From Cichorium intybus (Eukaryota > Streptophyta > Magnoliopsida > Asterales > Asteraceae), in NCBI GenBank assembly GCA_023525715.1, contig CM042013.1, positions 81,651,994-81,715,993 of the forward strand: a stretch of DNA of 64,000 nucleotides, in the 5' to 3' direction. Shown piece after piece: positions 19,605-32,330 of the stretch. Numbering within the stretch: position 1 is the first letter of the stretch; each line of letters opens with the position of its first letter. The notes under the pieces are model-generated. The model made no database searches and was not told the DNA's origin. It saw nothing but the letters and a program-made list of their open reading frames with translations. The position numbers and the translations under genes were made by a program.

Positions 19605-22329
19605 AACCATAATTGTCTGTTGAAAATATCAAGAACAAGAGGAGTTGAACAATTGAAGGTGTAGTTAAACGAAATGTCGGTGTTTAGGTGTATATAATTG
19701 GTGGTGATGGCACTAAAAAGGTGCATCTGCCATTTACAATGTGAATGCTTTTTCAAAGATTATGTTTTGCTTTGTAGATTTTAGATGTATATATGACAAA
19801 ATGTTTGTTAAGTTTTTTTCTAATCTATTTTTATTAGTTTTTTTCTAATATATTTTTATTGTATTATTTAAAGAAAACGAGCATGTGGAGATAGTATTCG
19901 CAGCAAGTCGAGACGTGGTAACACCTCAACTAACTATTAACAAAAAAGAAAAAATAAACAAAAATATTTAAATAATTAACAATTTACCATTGTTCCCTCT
20001 CACTCTCTCTCCCTCTCTCTTCTTTCCTGATTAATTGTTCTTCTTTATGCCATCATCATCTTTATTTAAAAACCTTTAACTCAATGTGTTTGAATTTTTT
20101 CAATGGTAATCATCAATTTACTCCATCTGGGTTTGAATCTGTTTCAGGACTCCGATCAGGGTTTTAGAAAGATGACTATGGTCTTAGGGTTTGAGAAAGA
20201 AGGTTGGTCGATGACCTACACTTCAACCTCACAAACAATCTCCATTATCACTCCAAGTTCAAGATCCATATTATTCTTCACCGTTCAAGATTTAAGATCA
20301 ACTTACTTTCAACGAAATGTCAAAGCATGTTACTTTGAGATTTTATTTTCAAAGCAGGTTTGCTATTTTGTATTACAAATATTATTGTTTAACTGTATGT
20401 CGAGGAGGGACGTACAATTGTTGTTTCTATGCTTACTGTATATGTTGCAACAGTGAAAGTAAGTAGGTGTTATTTTACGAAGTATTTTTGGTTTAATTAT
20501 GCATTTTATATTTGGCTACTTTATACGAATTGAGAATCTTGATATTGATGCTTTTGGTATAAATTTTAAAAAGACGATATTTGTGCAAAATATATCAAAT
20601 TGTATGTATCCATTTTTCTTATCATTTAAGTTTTTATAATTGTCATTTGTGTAACACACGGGATTGTAACTTAGTTGATCAATAATTATTAAAAACTAAA
20701 TGAATACTAGACTTTGTACAAATTAATTATGCGAGTCTGTTAATAATTATGAAATAACAATTTTTATGGTAAGTTGATGTAAGAGATTGTAAATATTATG
20801 AAACATTAGATAAAATCATAAAATAGACACCCATAAGAACTAAATCATCGATAATATTATATATAGTTTTCGATTTATGTTATACATTTAATATCATATT
20901 TAAATATAACTGCTGATAATTCAAAAGTTGTAACATTAGTTTATACAAACAACTAGGCGATTGTTTATGTGTTGTGCATGAATAAATTATATTTTTCTTT
21001 TTCAATATTGAACTAACCGCTGGAACCTAAATGGTGAAATATAAAAAACTAAAAATATAAATATATCATACATTTCTAAACATTTAGTAATTTAGTTGTT
21101 GAATGTTGACTATCAAATACAATTGTTTACCATTCTTTATATTTTATGGATGTAAATTATATAGCATTTGGTAAAATTATTTGACTAAGAATTTACCATC
21201 TCGAGTATGAAGTTAGATAAACCGTTTTTGTATTTATAATATTTTATGGAAATTATCAATTAAAAAAATGTAATTTTGCATTGAATTTAAATAAAATAAC
21301 ATTTATTATGATACATATACTTAGAATGAAATAACTTATAAAACGATTTTGTAATGTTTTAAGATGAAAAGAATACTAGTTTAAAATTTTAATTAGTGGA
21401 AACTGGTTAATTATATCAAAACACACATTTAATAAAATTTGTTTAATTTCATCAAAAGTTCATTTTAATATCAAAACTTTATTTTAAAACCACTACAACT
21501 CAAAAGGTTTAACTTATGATACTTCATTTACACTTATGTTACTTAAGTGAATAAAACTAAATATTTGAACTGTGTTTAGTCATTTATAAGACTCAAAAGG
21601 TTTAATTTATATTTGTATAAACCGAATATTTTTTCTTATTCTTCAAAAGATAGGTGAAATCAAACATGATTATTCTTGTTAAAACATGACAGCAACAAAA
21701 CTGTTTGAACTATAATAGATCTTTTATTAATTTCTTTAGTTTATAAATAATTAGACGTTTGTGAAATACATTCATTTTAGTTTCTTTTTTTAAATACTTT
21801 TATTATATGTTATACTATTGTGATTATAAATATAATTATGATGGTTGAGTTTGCAATTCAATTGTTACTCTTATTCTAAACTTTTTGTAACTTAAAGAAA
21901 ATAAATAATACATAAAACCATTTAGCTGTTTTATGAATTCTTTTATATTTTTTCAAATTTCCATTTGGGTTTTTTTGTATCCGCGTTAAGATTTTATAAA
22001 AGAATTTAATTGAAAATATGTAATTTTGTAATTTTAATTTAACTTTTTAAGTGAATCATACTTACATTTGTAAACCAGAGAAATTAAATAGTAAACAAAG
22101 ACATTGGGTGATTTATATATATTATAGTGATTTTATTGAGATTTTTCACGTATTCACATTAGTATTTGTAAAAAAAAAGTATTAATTGAAAAATATACAA
22201 CCTTTTATCGAATCTAACTTTTGAAAAAAAAAAAAACACTGGCAATAGTCTAAACATTAGAAGATGATGATGACAAGCATAAAAGATTAAGTGTTTGTAA
22301 GCTTATAACATTTTTGAGGAAACACAATC
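19605..22329. other. Long AT-rich intergenic stretch
   Basis: No supported gene. A CT microsatellite lies at about 19997-20030. A 117-codon frame at 20103-20456 lacks any recognisable feature and is not called. From about 20460 to 22330 the sequence is very AT-rich with no long frame. Confidence 0.5.
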
Positions 22330-23121
22330 ATAAACACTCCCACCTCATCCAAGTATTACTCTGGAAAATTACCCCATTGTACAAAGTGCAATTTCCACCA
22401 TGTCGAAAATTACTTGTTCTGCGCCAACTGTAACCTGAAAGGTCATACCTCCAAGTCTTGCAGAAAGGCCTCAACCACTACAACCACAACCCCTGCCACA
22501 AGAGGAAGCTGCAACTGCTACAAATGTAATCAACCAGGGCATTTTAAGAGGGACTGCCCAAAACTGAAGATGCAGGGTGGCCAGGGGAGAGTAATCGTGA
22601 TTGGAATGGGAGATGCTCGCCAGGAACCAACTGTGGTTACTGGTACATTCCTATTAACAATATTTATGCTTCCGTATTATTTTATACCGGTGCCGATAGA
22701 AGCTTTTTTCTCATACATTTAGAAGTATGATAACCCATAAATCATGCAAACTTAACGAAGCTTACATGGTAGAAGTAGCAAACGGCCAAATAGAAAGCAC
22801 TTTAGAAATACTCCACAATTGCCTTCTCACCCTGAATAACCACGTCTTTCATGTTGACCTAATGCCTATAACCATCGAAAGTTTCGATGTAATCATCGAA
22901 ATGGATTGGTTATCATCCCATTGAGCAGAAGTGTTATGTTACGAAAAGGTCATTCGACTACCCCTACCCAACAACGAAGCCCTTGTGATTTACGGAGATA
23001 AATCAGGAAAGGATCTAAGGGTCATCTCGTGCATGAAGGCAAGAAAGTGTTTGCAGAAGAGATGCTTTGCTTTCTTGGCCCACGTAGTGGAACGAAATAA
23101 TTTCGGGACGAAATTCCTTTA
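22330..23121 (+). pseudogene. Ty3/gypsy gag-protease relic and pol end
   Basis: Two CCHC knuckles (CANCNLKGHTSKSC and CYKCNQPGHFKRDC) preceded by a third, partial one, then the RVIVIGMGDARQEP and VVTGTF segment that leads into gypsy protease. Protease and linker pieces continue with stops (MDWLSSH then a stop at about 22924). The frame then jumps to the typical gypsy 3' end (FGTKFL, followed by AACGGGGAGG). Reverse transcriptase, RNase H and integrase are entirely deleted. The purine tract just before 23134 is the PPT of the adjacent LTR. Confidence 0.8.
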
Positions 23122-25136
23122 ACGGGGAGGTAATGTGACATCCTGGAAATTTATGTCTAGAACTGTAAACAGTAAACAGTCAATTCCTAAACCCTAAACT
23201 GTAAACAGTCAATTCATCGCGAACCTCTTTGTAACCTGTCCTATTGAGCTTTAATGCATATTTTGGAAAATACATAGTTTCATTACAATTAAAATAAGAT
23301 ACGAGATGAAATAGTACTTCCTATGGTAGAAAATCTCAAGCACAAACTGAAACCCTAGTTAATACGTCTGAAAACTGAAAATAAGTATTAAGTGTTTATG
23401 AGCGAAACAAATACTCTAACCTCGTGGTGCATGTTCCCTTGATTCCGGAAATATAAAGAACGTTCAAGACGGAGCTCGTATGCAAAAGATACGACTTCTT
23501 ATAAGAAAACAAGCCGGTGTAACACTGATTTTCTTTAAATTACATAAATCGTTTAGATCCGTTGAGGCACTTGCACACCTCAGATGGAAATTCCGAGAAC
23601 GTTTTCGGACTCAGGCTATAGTCTATTATTTGATTCCATACTCGAAATATTTTTAGTAAAAAATATTTATAAAAGTCGAAAAATCGGACGTCCCGGATAA
23701 ACGAACGCAAATATTTAAATGTGATTTCCCGGAGTTCTACAACTAGAAAAATTAATCCGTTTGGGTTTCTGGAATCGGTGCACTCGGCTCGATAATTCTC
23801 CGCTCTAAAAAAATATTAGACGTCGGATATTGGCACACAAATATAGGAAAATTGGGAGACTATTATAACATCACTATTATGACATCAGATAACACCTACA
23901 AAGGAAGGCTTCCACTCTTTATAATAAACAATTCCAAATGCCATGCTTCCATTTTCCCCCATGAGACTATAAATAGTAGGTTCCACCACCCATTTCTCTT
24001 CACCAATTCACCAAGCAACAAGATCTTCTTCCTCCCTTCCTTTGCCCTTTCAACCGGCCCCAAACCACCGTCAGCCACCACCCCACCATCGCACCATCAC
24101 CATCGGCCACCATTTTATGGCTCAATACCTTGTTGTTTTGTGGTGCTAATTCAAGTCCAAACCTTAGTCGACACTCGTTTGGTGCTATCTCGCTTTCTCA
24201 AACACGATCATTCTCGATTTTAAACCAAATTCACGCTTCAAAAGTGAGTGTTACAGCCCTTTTTCTATGCTTTTATATATTTCGGGGGAGAATACATGTG
24301 CAAAATATTAGTTTGTTGATGATAAATAATTACCAATTTCATATCTAGTTTTATAAATGTTATTATTGTTGGATTAAGTGTCTAAGAAATGACTAATAAT
24401 TTGTATTTACCTAATTAATAGTAGCAAAGTCCATTTGGGTTGCCCTCATAGCTGGAGGTTTGGTAGAAAGTCCAGGAGAGAGAAAGATTGATTTATTATA
24501 TGATTAATAAATCAATAGAAATAAAATAAATAGCTTTTTAATATATTAAAGTGATAATATATTAATTAGAAACTATATTAATTAATTAGAAATTAATCTG
24601 GAATTAATTTGGTGATTAATTTAATTAATTAAAGGTGCAGGGGCTGAATTGTAATTATTCAATAGTTGAGTAAGTGACACTTTTAGCAATTATAGAAACC
24701 AGCGAAATTATATATTGGATATATATAATTTCGAAAATTATAATAAAAGATAAATAGGTTTGAATCAAATGATAAAATGTTTATCTTGATTTGAATTCAA
24801 AATGTTTATCTCTAAGGCTTATCTGTTGGCCAACTGGAAGCTATAAATAAGGACCCTGGGGAACCCTTTTCTGCGCCATTTTTTTCTCTATTCCCTCTCT
24901 AAATTTCGTGACCTACCTCCCTAGCTCTTGGGTGTGATCTCATTTGAGGCAGGACATTTATGTTGCTCAGCTTCAGGATTAATTCTAAAGGTTAGTTTTT
25001 CTGATTTATTTCTTTAGTAATTTTTCTGTTGGCCTTTAGGAATTATTTATATATTCAAAGTTAGAAAACATAGATCCAATTTAGGTTGCATGTGAACTTA
25101 GGGTTTTAGTTCATAGATATGCAGAAAACCTTTCAG

Positions 25137-25148
25137 TGGTATCAGCGC
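25137..25148 (+). other. Primer binding site of copia element B
   Basis: TGGTATCAGCGC one base after the 5' LTR. It matches the initiator-tRNA-Met type site (TGGTATCAGAGC), seen intact in the sister element at 53938-53949, with one mismatch. Confidence 0.75.
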
Positions 25149-25606
25149 TATTTGGTTGTTTTCTAGTTGAATTGCTATAACTGTTTTCCTTAATTTTAGG
25201 GTTTATTGAATCTAAACCCTAATTAGGCCAATTTCGATTTTAGGGATTAGGGTTTTAGAAACCCTAGCCCCTCCCCTTGTAATTTTCGATTTTTGTGCAT
25301 TAGGGTTTTAGAAGGTTTTCTATTTTTGGTAACTGTGATTATTTAATAATTGGATAACCTTAAACCCATTATTTGCTATTTTTCGAAATTTAGTTAAGAT
25401 AGGATTAAATTAATTTGATTAATTTGTGATTCCTATCTAGATTTAATTAGTTTAATTAATTGTTTAATTAAAAGATAAATTAAATCATTTAAAGGTTTAA
25501 ATTTAATTTTAAACTTAATAGTTAATTTTTCGAAAATTAAATAGATAAACCATAAATATTTTAAAAGTTTAAAATACATATTATATATATTATAATTAAA
25601 AGTTAG

Positions 25607-25608
<2 letters not shown>

Positions 25609-25643
<35 letters not shown>
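25609..25643. repeat. (TA)n microsatellite in the copia B leader
   Basis: About 17 TA dinucleotides within the long untranslated leader of copia element B. Confidence 0.9.
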
Positions 25644-25645
<2 letters not shown>

Positions 25646-26397
25646 ATAAATTGGTTAGTCAAATCAATAGTAGGCCTCATTCACGAATCTGATCTATAAG
25701 GAGGGTATAAGGAGACTGCCTATAAAATGATGGTCTAATGAGTGTCTACTCTCACCCACCGCGTCCTTGATAAGTGGAGGGTCGGTAGCCGAACGGGTTT
25801 GATAGGACAGCTTAATCTCATTAAAAGTATATTGTTATTAATCAAAGTACTAGAACAATTTTTTTTTTTTTAAAATCCCAATCTAGTTACTTTAGGAAAA
25901 ATGTGAAAAGATGCTAATCCATGAAATTGCACATTGAACTTTATGAGACATTAGTGGAACGTGTGTGGTTAACCGACACACTAATAGGGGCTCATAAAGA
26001 GTTGCAATGGGTGTCTCAATCTTATCATTGTTGATAGAGCGTGTGTGGTTTACCGGCACATCAATTAGAGATGATAATTGACATTGAGGTTACCAATCAA
26101 ATTTGCATGGTTATTCACATCTAGTTTGTGATCCTCAACATCCCAGTCACAAATAGTAAAGCATATCCGAGATTAAACATGTCATTGAACAGTTCAATGA
26201 ATCTCACAGATCTAGAAATTTCATAAGACTGAAATTGATAAATGTTTATCTACCTCAATGACCATTATGTTGTGATTACGGCATCCCTCTTCACACCATA
26301 GTTGGGGTATTTTGGATCCTAGCCTTGTTAAATAATATATTGGGTAATTGTTTAAGAAGGATTGAAATTAAACTAATATATTCAAATTTTATAGATG

Positions 26398-26905
26398 TCT
26401 AAAGATAGTGTCAATTCTCCTCCTTCTCCTCCTTCACCCATTTCTGAGAGTCTCAGAAAGCACCTGTTAAATATGGTAAGGCTGACTGGCCTGAACTATG
26501 TAGTATGGATTCACAAATAGAGAATGGTTATTAGTTTTGCTGGCAAGCCATATCTTATTGAGTGTCAGCTTGTGATGAGCATGACCCCTTGACTATTAAG
26601 TCCAAGGAAGTTCGTTGCCTCATGCTATTGATCATTGACCCCAAGTTCCGCAGGGATTTATAATTCTTGGGGTCAGATAAGTTAGCACAGCTGGTTAAGG
26701 AAAGGTTCCGAGAACCTGTTGAAAAAGGACGAGCTAAGATCTTCAAAGAGCTTGAAGTGTGCAGGAAGTAGCACCAGTTCACATGTTCTCAAGATTGAGA
26801 GACACATAGGTGAACTGTATAAATTTGGTCACCTTTAATCAGGAGTTGAGCATTAACTCAACTCACTGGTATGTTCATCCAAATGTACAGGAAGGGTAAC
26901 CAGAT
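26398..26905 (+). pseudogene. Copia gag relic (element B)
   Basis: Begins MSKDSVNSPPSPPSPISES and continues KHLLNMVRLTGLNY, then meets a stop near 26518 and further frame changes. The same protein in better shape lies on the minus strand at 52691-51853. It is a gag of the copia UBN2 type, without zinc knuckle or pol behind it. Confidence 0.75.
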
Positions 26906-26910
26906 AAGAT

Positions 26911-27553
26911 GTGACAATTGTCAATTTGGTCAACAAAAGTCAACTGTAGTCAACCAAAGCGTACGTTAATTCTTATGTTGAAAAGTAATTTTCCATAATT
27001 TTACGATGCATTATTAGATATTATAATACTATATACCCTAATTCAAAACAATTATCGAGCAAACGCCGAAAATACGGTTAGTAAACTACTGTAGCGTAAA
27101 AATTCGATAATCATACAATTATTATTTTGGGAATAATAATATTCATAAAAGGATGTATTCGTAAATACGAACATGTGGATATATAGAACGTCGAAAACGG
27201 AGTTCGTATGTGAAAGTTTAAACAATTAAACCGCTGTGAACGGATAAATGTACACAGGGTTTGGACCTAAAATACAAAATGTGGTGCCTTAAACATAAAA
27301 AATGGGATAACAAATCATATATTATGAAGCGTAATACTATCTAATATTTAATTTCAAAGCCAAATACAATTTTCGGTAAAATGCCGAAAATCGCGAAATC
27401 GGAAGAATACTGCGCTTAAACGTGTATTTCATCGTCTAACGAGTTATGATTCAATCTAAATAAATGTTTAGCAATGTTTTTATACATAATATTTATTTAG
27501 AAGATCATTTATCAAAAAACTCATAGAATTACGCTAAAACGTTTTACGATTAT
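26911..27553 (+). mobile_element. Gypsy LTR fragment inside copia B
   Basis: Starts TGTGACAATTGTC like a gypsy LTR. It shares phrases with the LTR at 23134 (for example aacggagttcgtatgtgaaag versus gacggagctcgtatgcaaaag). It stops abruptly where copia LTR sequence resumes at 27554. Confidence 0.55.
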
Positions 27554-29148
27554 AAAGGTGTAGGGGCTAAATTGTAATTATTCAATAGTTGAGTAAGTGA
27601 CAATTTTAGCAATTATAGAAACCAGCGAAATTATATATTGGATATATATAATTTCAAAAATTATAATAAGAGATAAATAGGTTTGAATCAAATGATAAAA
27701 TGTTTATCTTGATTTGAATTCAAAATGTTTATCTCTAAGGCTTATCTACTGGCCAGCTGGAAGCTATAAATAAGGACCCTGTGGAACCCTTTTCTGCACC
27801 ATTTTTTACTTTATTCCCTCTCTAAATTTTGTGACCTACCTCCCTAGCTCTTGGGTGTGATCTCATTTGAGGCAGGACACTTGTGCTGGTCAGCTTCAGG
27901 ATTAATTCTAAAGGTTAGATTTTCTGATTTATTTCTTTAGTAATTTTTCTGTTGGCCTTTAGGAATTATTTATATGTTCAAAGTTATTAAACATAGATCC
28001 AATTTAGGTTTCATGTGAACTTAGGGTTTTAGTTCATAGATTTGCAGAAAACCTTTCAATTATAGCTTTATAAATGTTGCCGTTAAGTAACACATATTTT
28101 GTTAGAAACTAGTTATGAACTAGAAGTTGATATATTATAGTTATTTTTAAAGTAATACAACTAGATGAAATAATACATCAATTTAATACAAAAACTTATC
28201 ATTTTATGTGAAGCATAAACTTATGATTTCTTGTGAAAATATTATGAAAAGTTACCACATTTGTAGTATTACAGCACCTACATGATTTACCAACTATTTA
28301 AGCGAGTATTGTACGCTTTTACGTATATATTTGTCAACATACTCGACTTTTATAACAAAACTTCATTTTTCCTAGTGATACCCATGTATAAGTTTAGGGT
28401 TGAGAATTATCTTTCATTTATCAATAGCTTTTATAGTGAGACACTATTCATGACCTAAGTAAAAATGCTTAGAACCCACACTACTATAATTGTTAATCAT
28501 CGGAGCGAGATACATATGTATAGATCTATACGGGTTGACACACCCACCTACGGTTGCTAGCTACAACCCCGATGGCAAATCGAAGTAGGTGATACTTATA
28601 TTTTTCATTACTACGATGTCCATGAAGCATTGTAGGGGTACATTCTAGTCGGATAGTTCGGTTATAGGATTCACTATAAACATTGATGGTTTCTCAAAAA
28701 CTCACACATCATTTATAAGTATGGTATTACTTATGGTTTTACAACTCATTTATAAGTATGGTTTTACTTACGAAGGAAATACTTTTAATTGTTTTAAAAG
28801 TATCACTGCTGTGTTTAGCAGAAAACCTGTAACTCTCACCAACCTTGTGTGGACCCTCAAAACTACATGTATTCTCAAGAAATCAATAAGACTTTCAGAA
28901 GATGGAAATGTTCACGGATTTTAGGTAACATAGTTTACTACTTTTTGTTATATCTGCCTATCTGTTGAAGCATTTCATGTACTCTACTATTATTATTTGT
29001 AAGAACCCTGTGTTCAAACTTCAAGATGAAATGCAAATATCCTTTTGTTTATCGTTGTACTTGTATTGTATATTCAATTGCTTGTGATCCATGAACTAAG
29101 TCGCATAGCCCGACGTATTCCGCTGCCTTAGCTGGGGGTGTTACAAAA

Positions 29149-29160
29149 TGGTATCAGAGC
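29149..29160 (+). other. Primer binding site (initiator tRNA-Met type)
   Basis: TGGTATCAGAGC three bases after the LTR end at 29145. Only about 180 bp of leader follow before another element's LTR begins at 29341. Confidence 0.75.
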
Positions 29161-29340
29161 TAAATTGGCTATATAGAACTCGTATCCTCAAAAGAAGAAT
29201 ACAACTATAGCAACATGCTTCTAATATTCTTGGAAGAGAAGAGAAGAAAGTATGAGTAACAATGTGTGCAAATAATGTTCTTATATAGGCACAACATTGC
29301 ATTTAACAAATACATTAAATAGTATAACTTGAAAAGTCTT

Positions 29341-32330
29341 GTAACATCCCAAAATTCCGTAATAAATTCTTCGTTTTTAAAAAAGCGGTTCGAATACATA
29401 AAACAGGATGGAAATAAGAACCATTCGTTCCAAGTTCAGTATTTAAAACTTTTAAAAGCATATGTATTAAATCAAATATAAATCATTAACCAGCGGAAGA
29501 CTTGAACACTGATCACAGTCGTTGGTGCAATCAAAAATAAACCTTAAACGCACTAAATAGCTAGGGCAAGTAAGGGTCGAATCCATGAGGAGCTTATGGT
29601 TAACAATCTAGTTCTAACAGACATAAAGGTAAACAAATTCAGGCAAACAATTACTGCAAAAGGTTTAATTCAATCAAAGAAAAACGTGATCACTCCCGGT
29701 TTCAGTTTTGATTCCTAAACAATGTATTATATCAGATTTTACTAATTTTGCGTTCATTCAGATTACATAGACATAACCGTACTGCTACTGACTAAATCTA
29801 GGATCAAACTATGTAAAATCCGCACCCGCCATCCTACACACCACTATGGATGATTTGGCATGGTGGGGATGATCATAATAGAGTTGTCTTACACTTAATC
29901 AATCAACAGTTTAAGAACAAGCAATGGAAGTCTAATCATATGATTGAAAAACAAACAATCCAAACACTGTGTTCATGAATCTAAAATGTTCAAATCTAAT
30001 ACAATACTGGAAAAGAAATCAAAACCTACTCCCGGTTGTGATCACGGGATGATTTAGCTACTCATGACTGGGAATAATGCAAACACTGTGTTGTAGATGT
30101 TGAACATGGCTGGATCTTCAAAACTTTAGGAATTGTGGCTTGATCTTGATGCAAAAGAGGTTTAATTTTAGATTGGGAATTGTTTGGGGATGATTTGGGA
30201 GTGTTTTAGACCTTGGAAAACTGTCAAAACCGTGAGAAAATCGTCTGGAGGCTGCCTTGGGTCGATGGCAAAAAGTTTCATTAAAAAGAGTGGCTTAAAT
30301 AACGCAATTTAGGGCATTCTACAAGACGGCGTCTTAGGCCAGCGTCCCAAACGCCCCTGGGACGCTGTCCCAAACGCCCCTGGGACGCTGAGTGCAGTTC
30401 TTCAGCTTTTACGACGCACAACGTCCCAGAACGAGACTCTCTAAAAATGCTGTGAGTCCTAGGCCAGCATCCCAGACGCCACCTAGGACGTTGACGGGGC
30501 TTCCTGGCTTTTTGTCTTGCTTTTTCTCTTCAAAATGGCCCAGAGTTCCAGGTCAGCGTCTGGGATGCTGCTGGGACGCTGGGCTTTTTCTCCCGCTTCC
30601 GATGTCCGTTTGATGCGTGGTTTTCGCCCAAAATTCCCGTTTTTCAATCCCTGTATGTAATTCACTCAATTCCATCAAAAGTAGGGCCATTCTTGGTTAA
30701 ACAAAGCTTAATTTATCAAGTTAATTACATTTTACTTCAAACCAAAATGGCCCGATCAAACACCAAAATGCGGATGCGATACTGTCCAAAGCTCAATCCG
30801 AAAGTACCTTAAAACATTTAGGGTGAAAGACTAAGCACAATGCTTAGTATATTTCCCGAAATACCACACGCTCCATCACATAAGCACATCCCCATCGGTC
30901 TTCGAGCTCCCTTCCCCCCCCCCCCCGAACAACTAGGCTCTCGGGCTCACCCCGATCCGCCATAGCTAAGAATTTCCGGACTCACCCTGTTGTATCCCTC
31001 GCCGTTACATCTTCGAACTCTAGGGCTCACCCTGATCCATCATCAACCACAAGTCGCAAGAACAAACCCAACGACTAACACATAACAACACAGAAGCCTA
31101 AGCATACAATTTGACCCATCGGGTCCCTAATATCAACCATACATTCAAACAACGTAAGACACACCCAGTTTAAAGACACATTGCTACACATAGTAATATA
31201 AGGATACATATGCATGTAACATCACCCATAGTATAGTGAGAAAATGCACCTGATCCGCCAAGTCGATAACACCCTATGCACGCCCTCGGAAAATAACACA
31301 AACCTCATAATCAACAATAAACATGACTTAGTAAATTTCGAACCCCAAACTAGGTAAACCCCTAAAATCGGCACCCCGAATCTCCCAAGTTTGACCAAAA
31401 CTCAAATTGGTCAAAAAAGTCAACGGTCAAAGGTCAAAGTCAACAGTCAACAGTCCAGATAGCGCCACTATCTCCTTAAGATAACATTACTATCACCACG
31501 GATCAGATCGGGGCATTCACGATAGTTAGCGTTGCTATCGCCTTAAGATAGCGACGCTAAGGAGATAGCAACGCTAACTACGAACATTTCCAAAACTTCA
31601 TTAAGCACTTAATCCATTTAGATAGGGCTAATACTCTCCAGAACTCGTCCAATAGGTCTGAAACTTCATAAAAATTCAAAATTTTCTTGATCTGCATGTC
31701 CCATGCATGTCAAATCTCATACTTAGGTCAAAAGTGAAACAAACTCATGCTTAATCACTCAAGAGAGCTTTACTTACTCTCAAAATGAGTTCAAAAGCTC
31801 CAAAGATGCTATTTTCCATCAAACTCCAAAGAATAAGAAATAAATAGACCAAATATCCATAAATACTCACTCATGCAACAAGATCAAGCTTAGAACACCA
31901 AAAAGGTAGGAGCTTTACACTTACAAGGGTCCATAGAATGAAGATCTTCCTGATCTAAGCTTGAAGAAGACAACCTTGCACCACCATACACCTTCTTCTT
32001 CTTCAAGTAACCTTCCAATAAGAGTTATGGAGCCAAAATCACCAAAAAGACATTTGGGTTTAGAGAGAGAGAGAGAGAGAGAGTTCTAGAGGCTGAAAGA
32101 GGTGAAATGACGGCTCCTTAGGGTTTAGAATGCTTTAAATGGCCTAAAGTTCGAGATCTAGGTTTTGTGCATTTGGCGGCGGATAGGGTCGCTATCTCCT
32201 TAAGATAGCGTTGATATCTCCACGATTTCTGTAAACGCGTATTCACAAGATAGCGATGCTATCTCCTAGTTATCCCTAAAACCAACTTCATAAAATCCCT
32301 ACTTGGTCATTCCAGGAACATGGTCTTACA
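29341..32330 (-). mobile_element. Gypsy 3' LTR on the minus strand
   Basis: The left end TGTAACATCCCAAAATTCCG and right end CATGGTCTTACA are the inverse of a TGTAAGACCATG...GGGATGTTACA LTR. Immediately right of it, on the minus strand, is GGACGAAATCTCGTTACGTA then a GGGGAGAG purine tract, the usual gypsy pol end and PPT. It contains an Athila-like LTR inserted at about 29503-30700, a C14 homopolymer near 30912, a (GA)n tract near 32060 and two clusters of palindromic GATAGCG repeats (31455-31590 and 32185-32270). Confidence 0.65.
29503..30700. mobile_element. Athila-like LTR fragment nested in a gypsy LTR
   Basis: Carries the phrase gggcaagtaagggtcgaatcc, equivalent to tagtcagggtcgatccgcagg in the Athila-like LTRs at 41364 and 49146. 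It also carries a GC-rich tandem repeat (GTCCCAAACGCCCCTGGGAC twice, at about 30346 and 30370). Exact borders and target duplication could not be fixed by eye. Confidence 0.45.

Larger units (their letters stand above)
24367..28058 (+). mobile_element. Copia element B, gag only, TSD ATTAT
   Basis: The 5' LTR is 24367-25135 (769 bp, TGTTGG to TTTCA), followed by PBS TGGTATCAGCGC at 25137. The right end is a 5'-truncated LTR, 27554-28058 (505 bp, equal to the last 505 bp of the 5' LTR). ATTAT flanks both ends (24362-24366 and 28059-28063). The interior carries a 1.2-kb leader, a broken gag (about 26398-26905) and no pol. A 643-bp piece of gypsy LTR (26911-27553) replaces the first 264 bp of the 3' LTR. 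Confidence 0.85.
23134..29145 (+). mobile_element. Gypsy LTR interrupted by a nested copia element
   Basis: Starts TGTGACATCC right after the PPT and ends GGGGGTGTTACA at 29145, three bases before a PBS. Removing the copia element (24367-28058) and one copy of its target duplication leaves about 2.3 kb of LTR. The unusual point is that the LTR has retrotransposon internal sequence on both sides (gag-pro relic on the left, PBS and leader on the right). Confidence 0.6.

Noticed and set aside
20103..20456. 117-codon frame as a gene
   Set aside because: No domain, no conserved neighbour, no clear promoter. AT-rich surroundings make chance frames common.
23160..23220. Telomere-like CCCTAAA pieces
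   Set aside because: Only two isolated copies (ctaaaccctaaact) within an LTR, not a telomeric array.
29149..29160. tRNA-related sequence as a tRNA gene
   Set aside because: Only the 12-nt primer-site complement is present, with no cloverleaf or A/B boxes.
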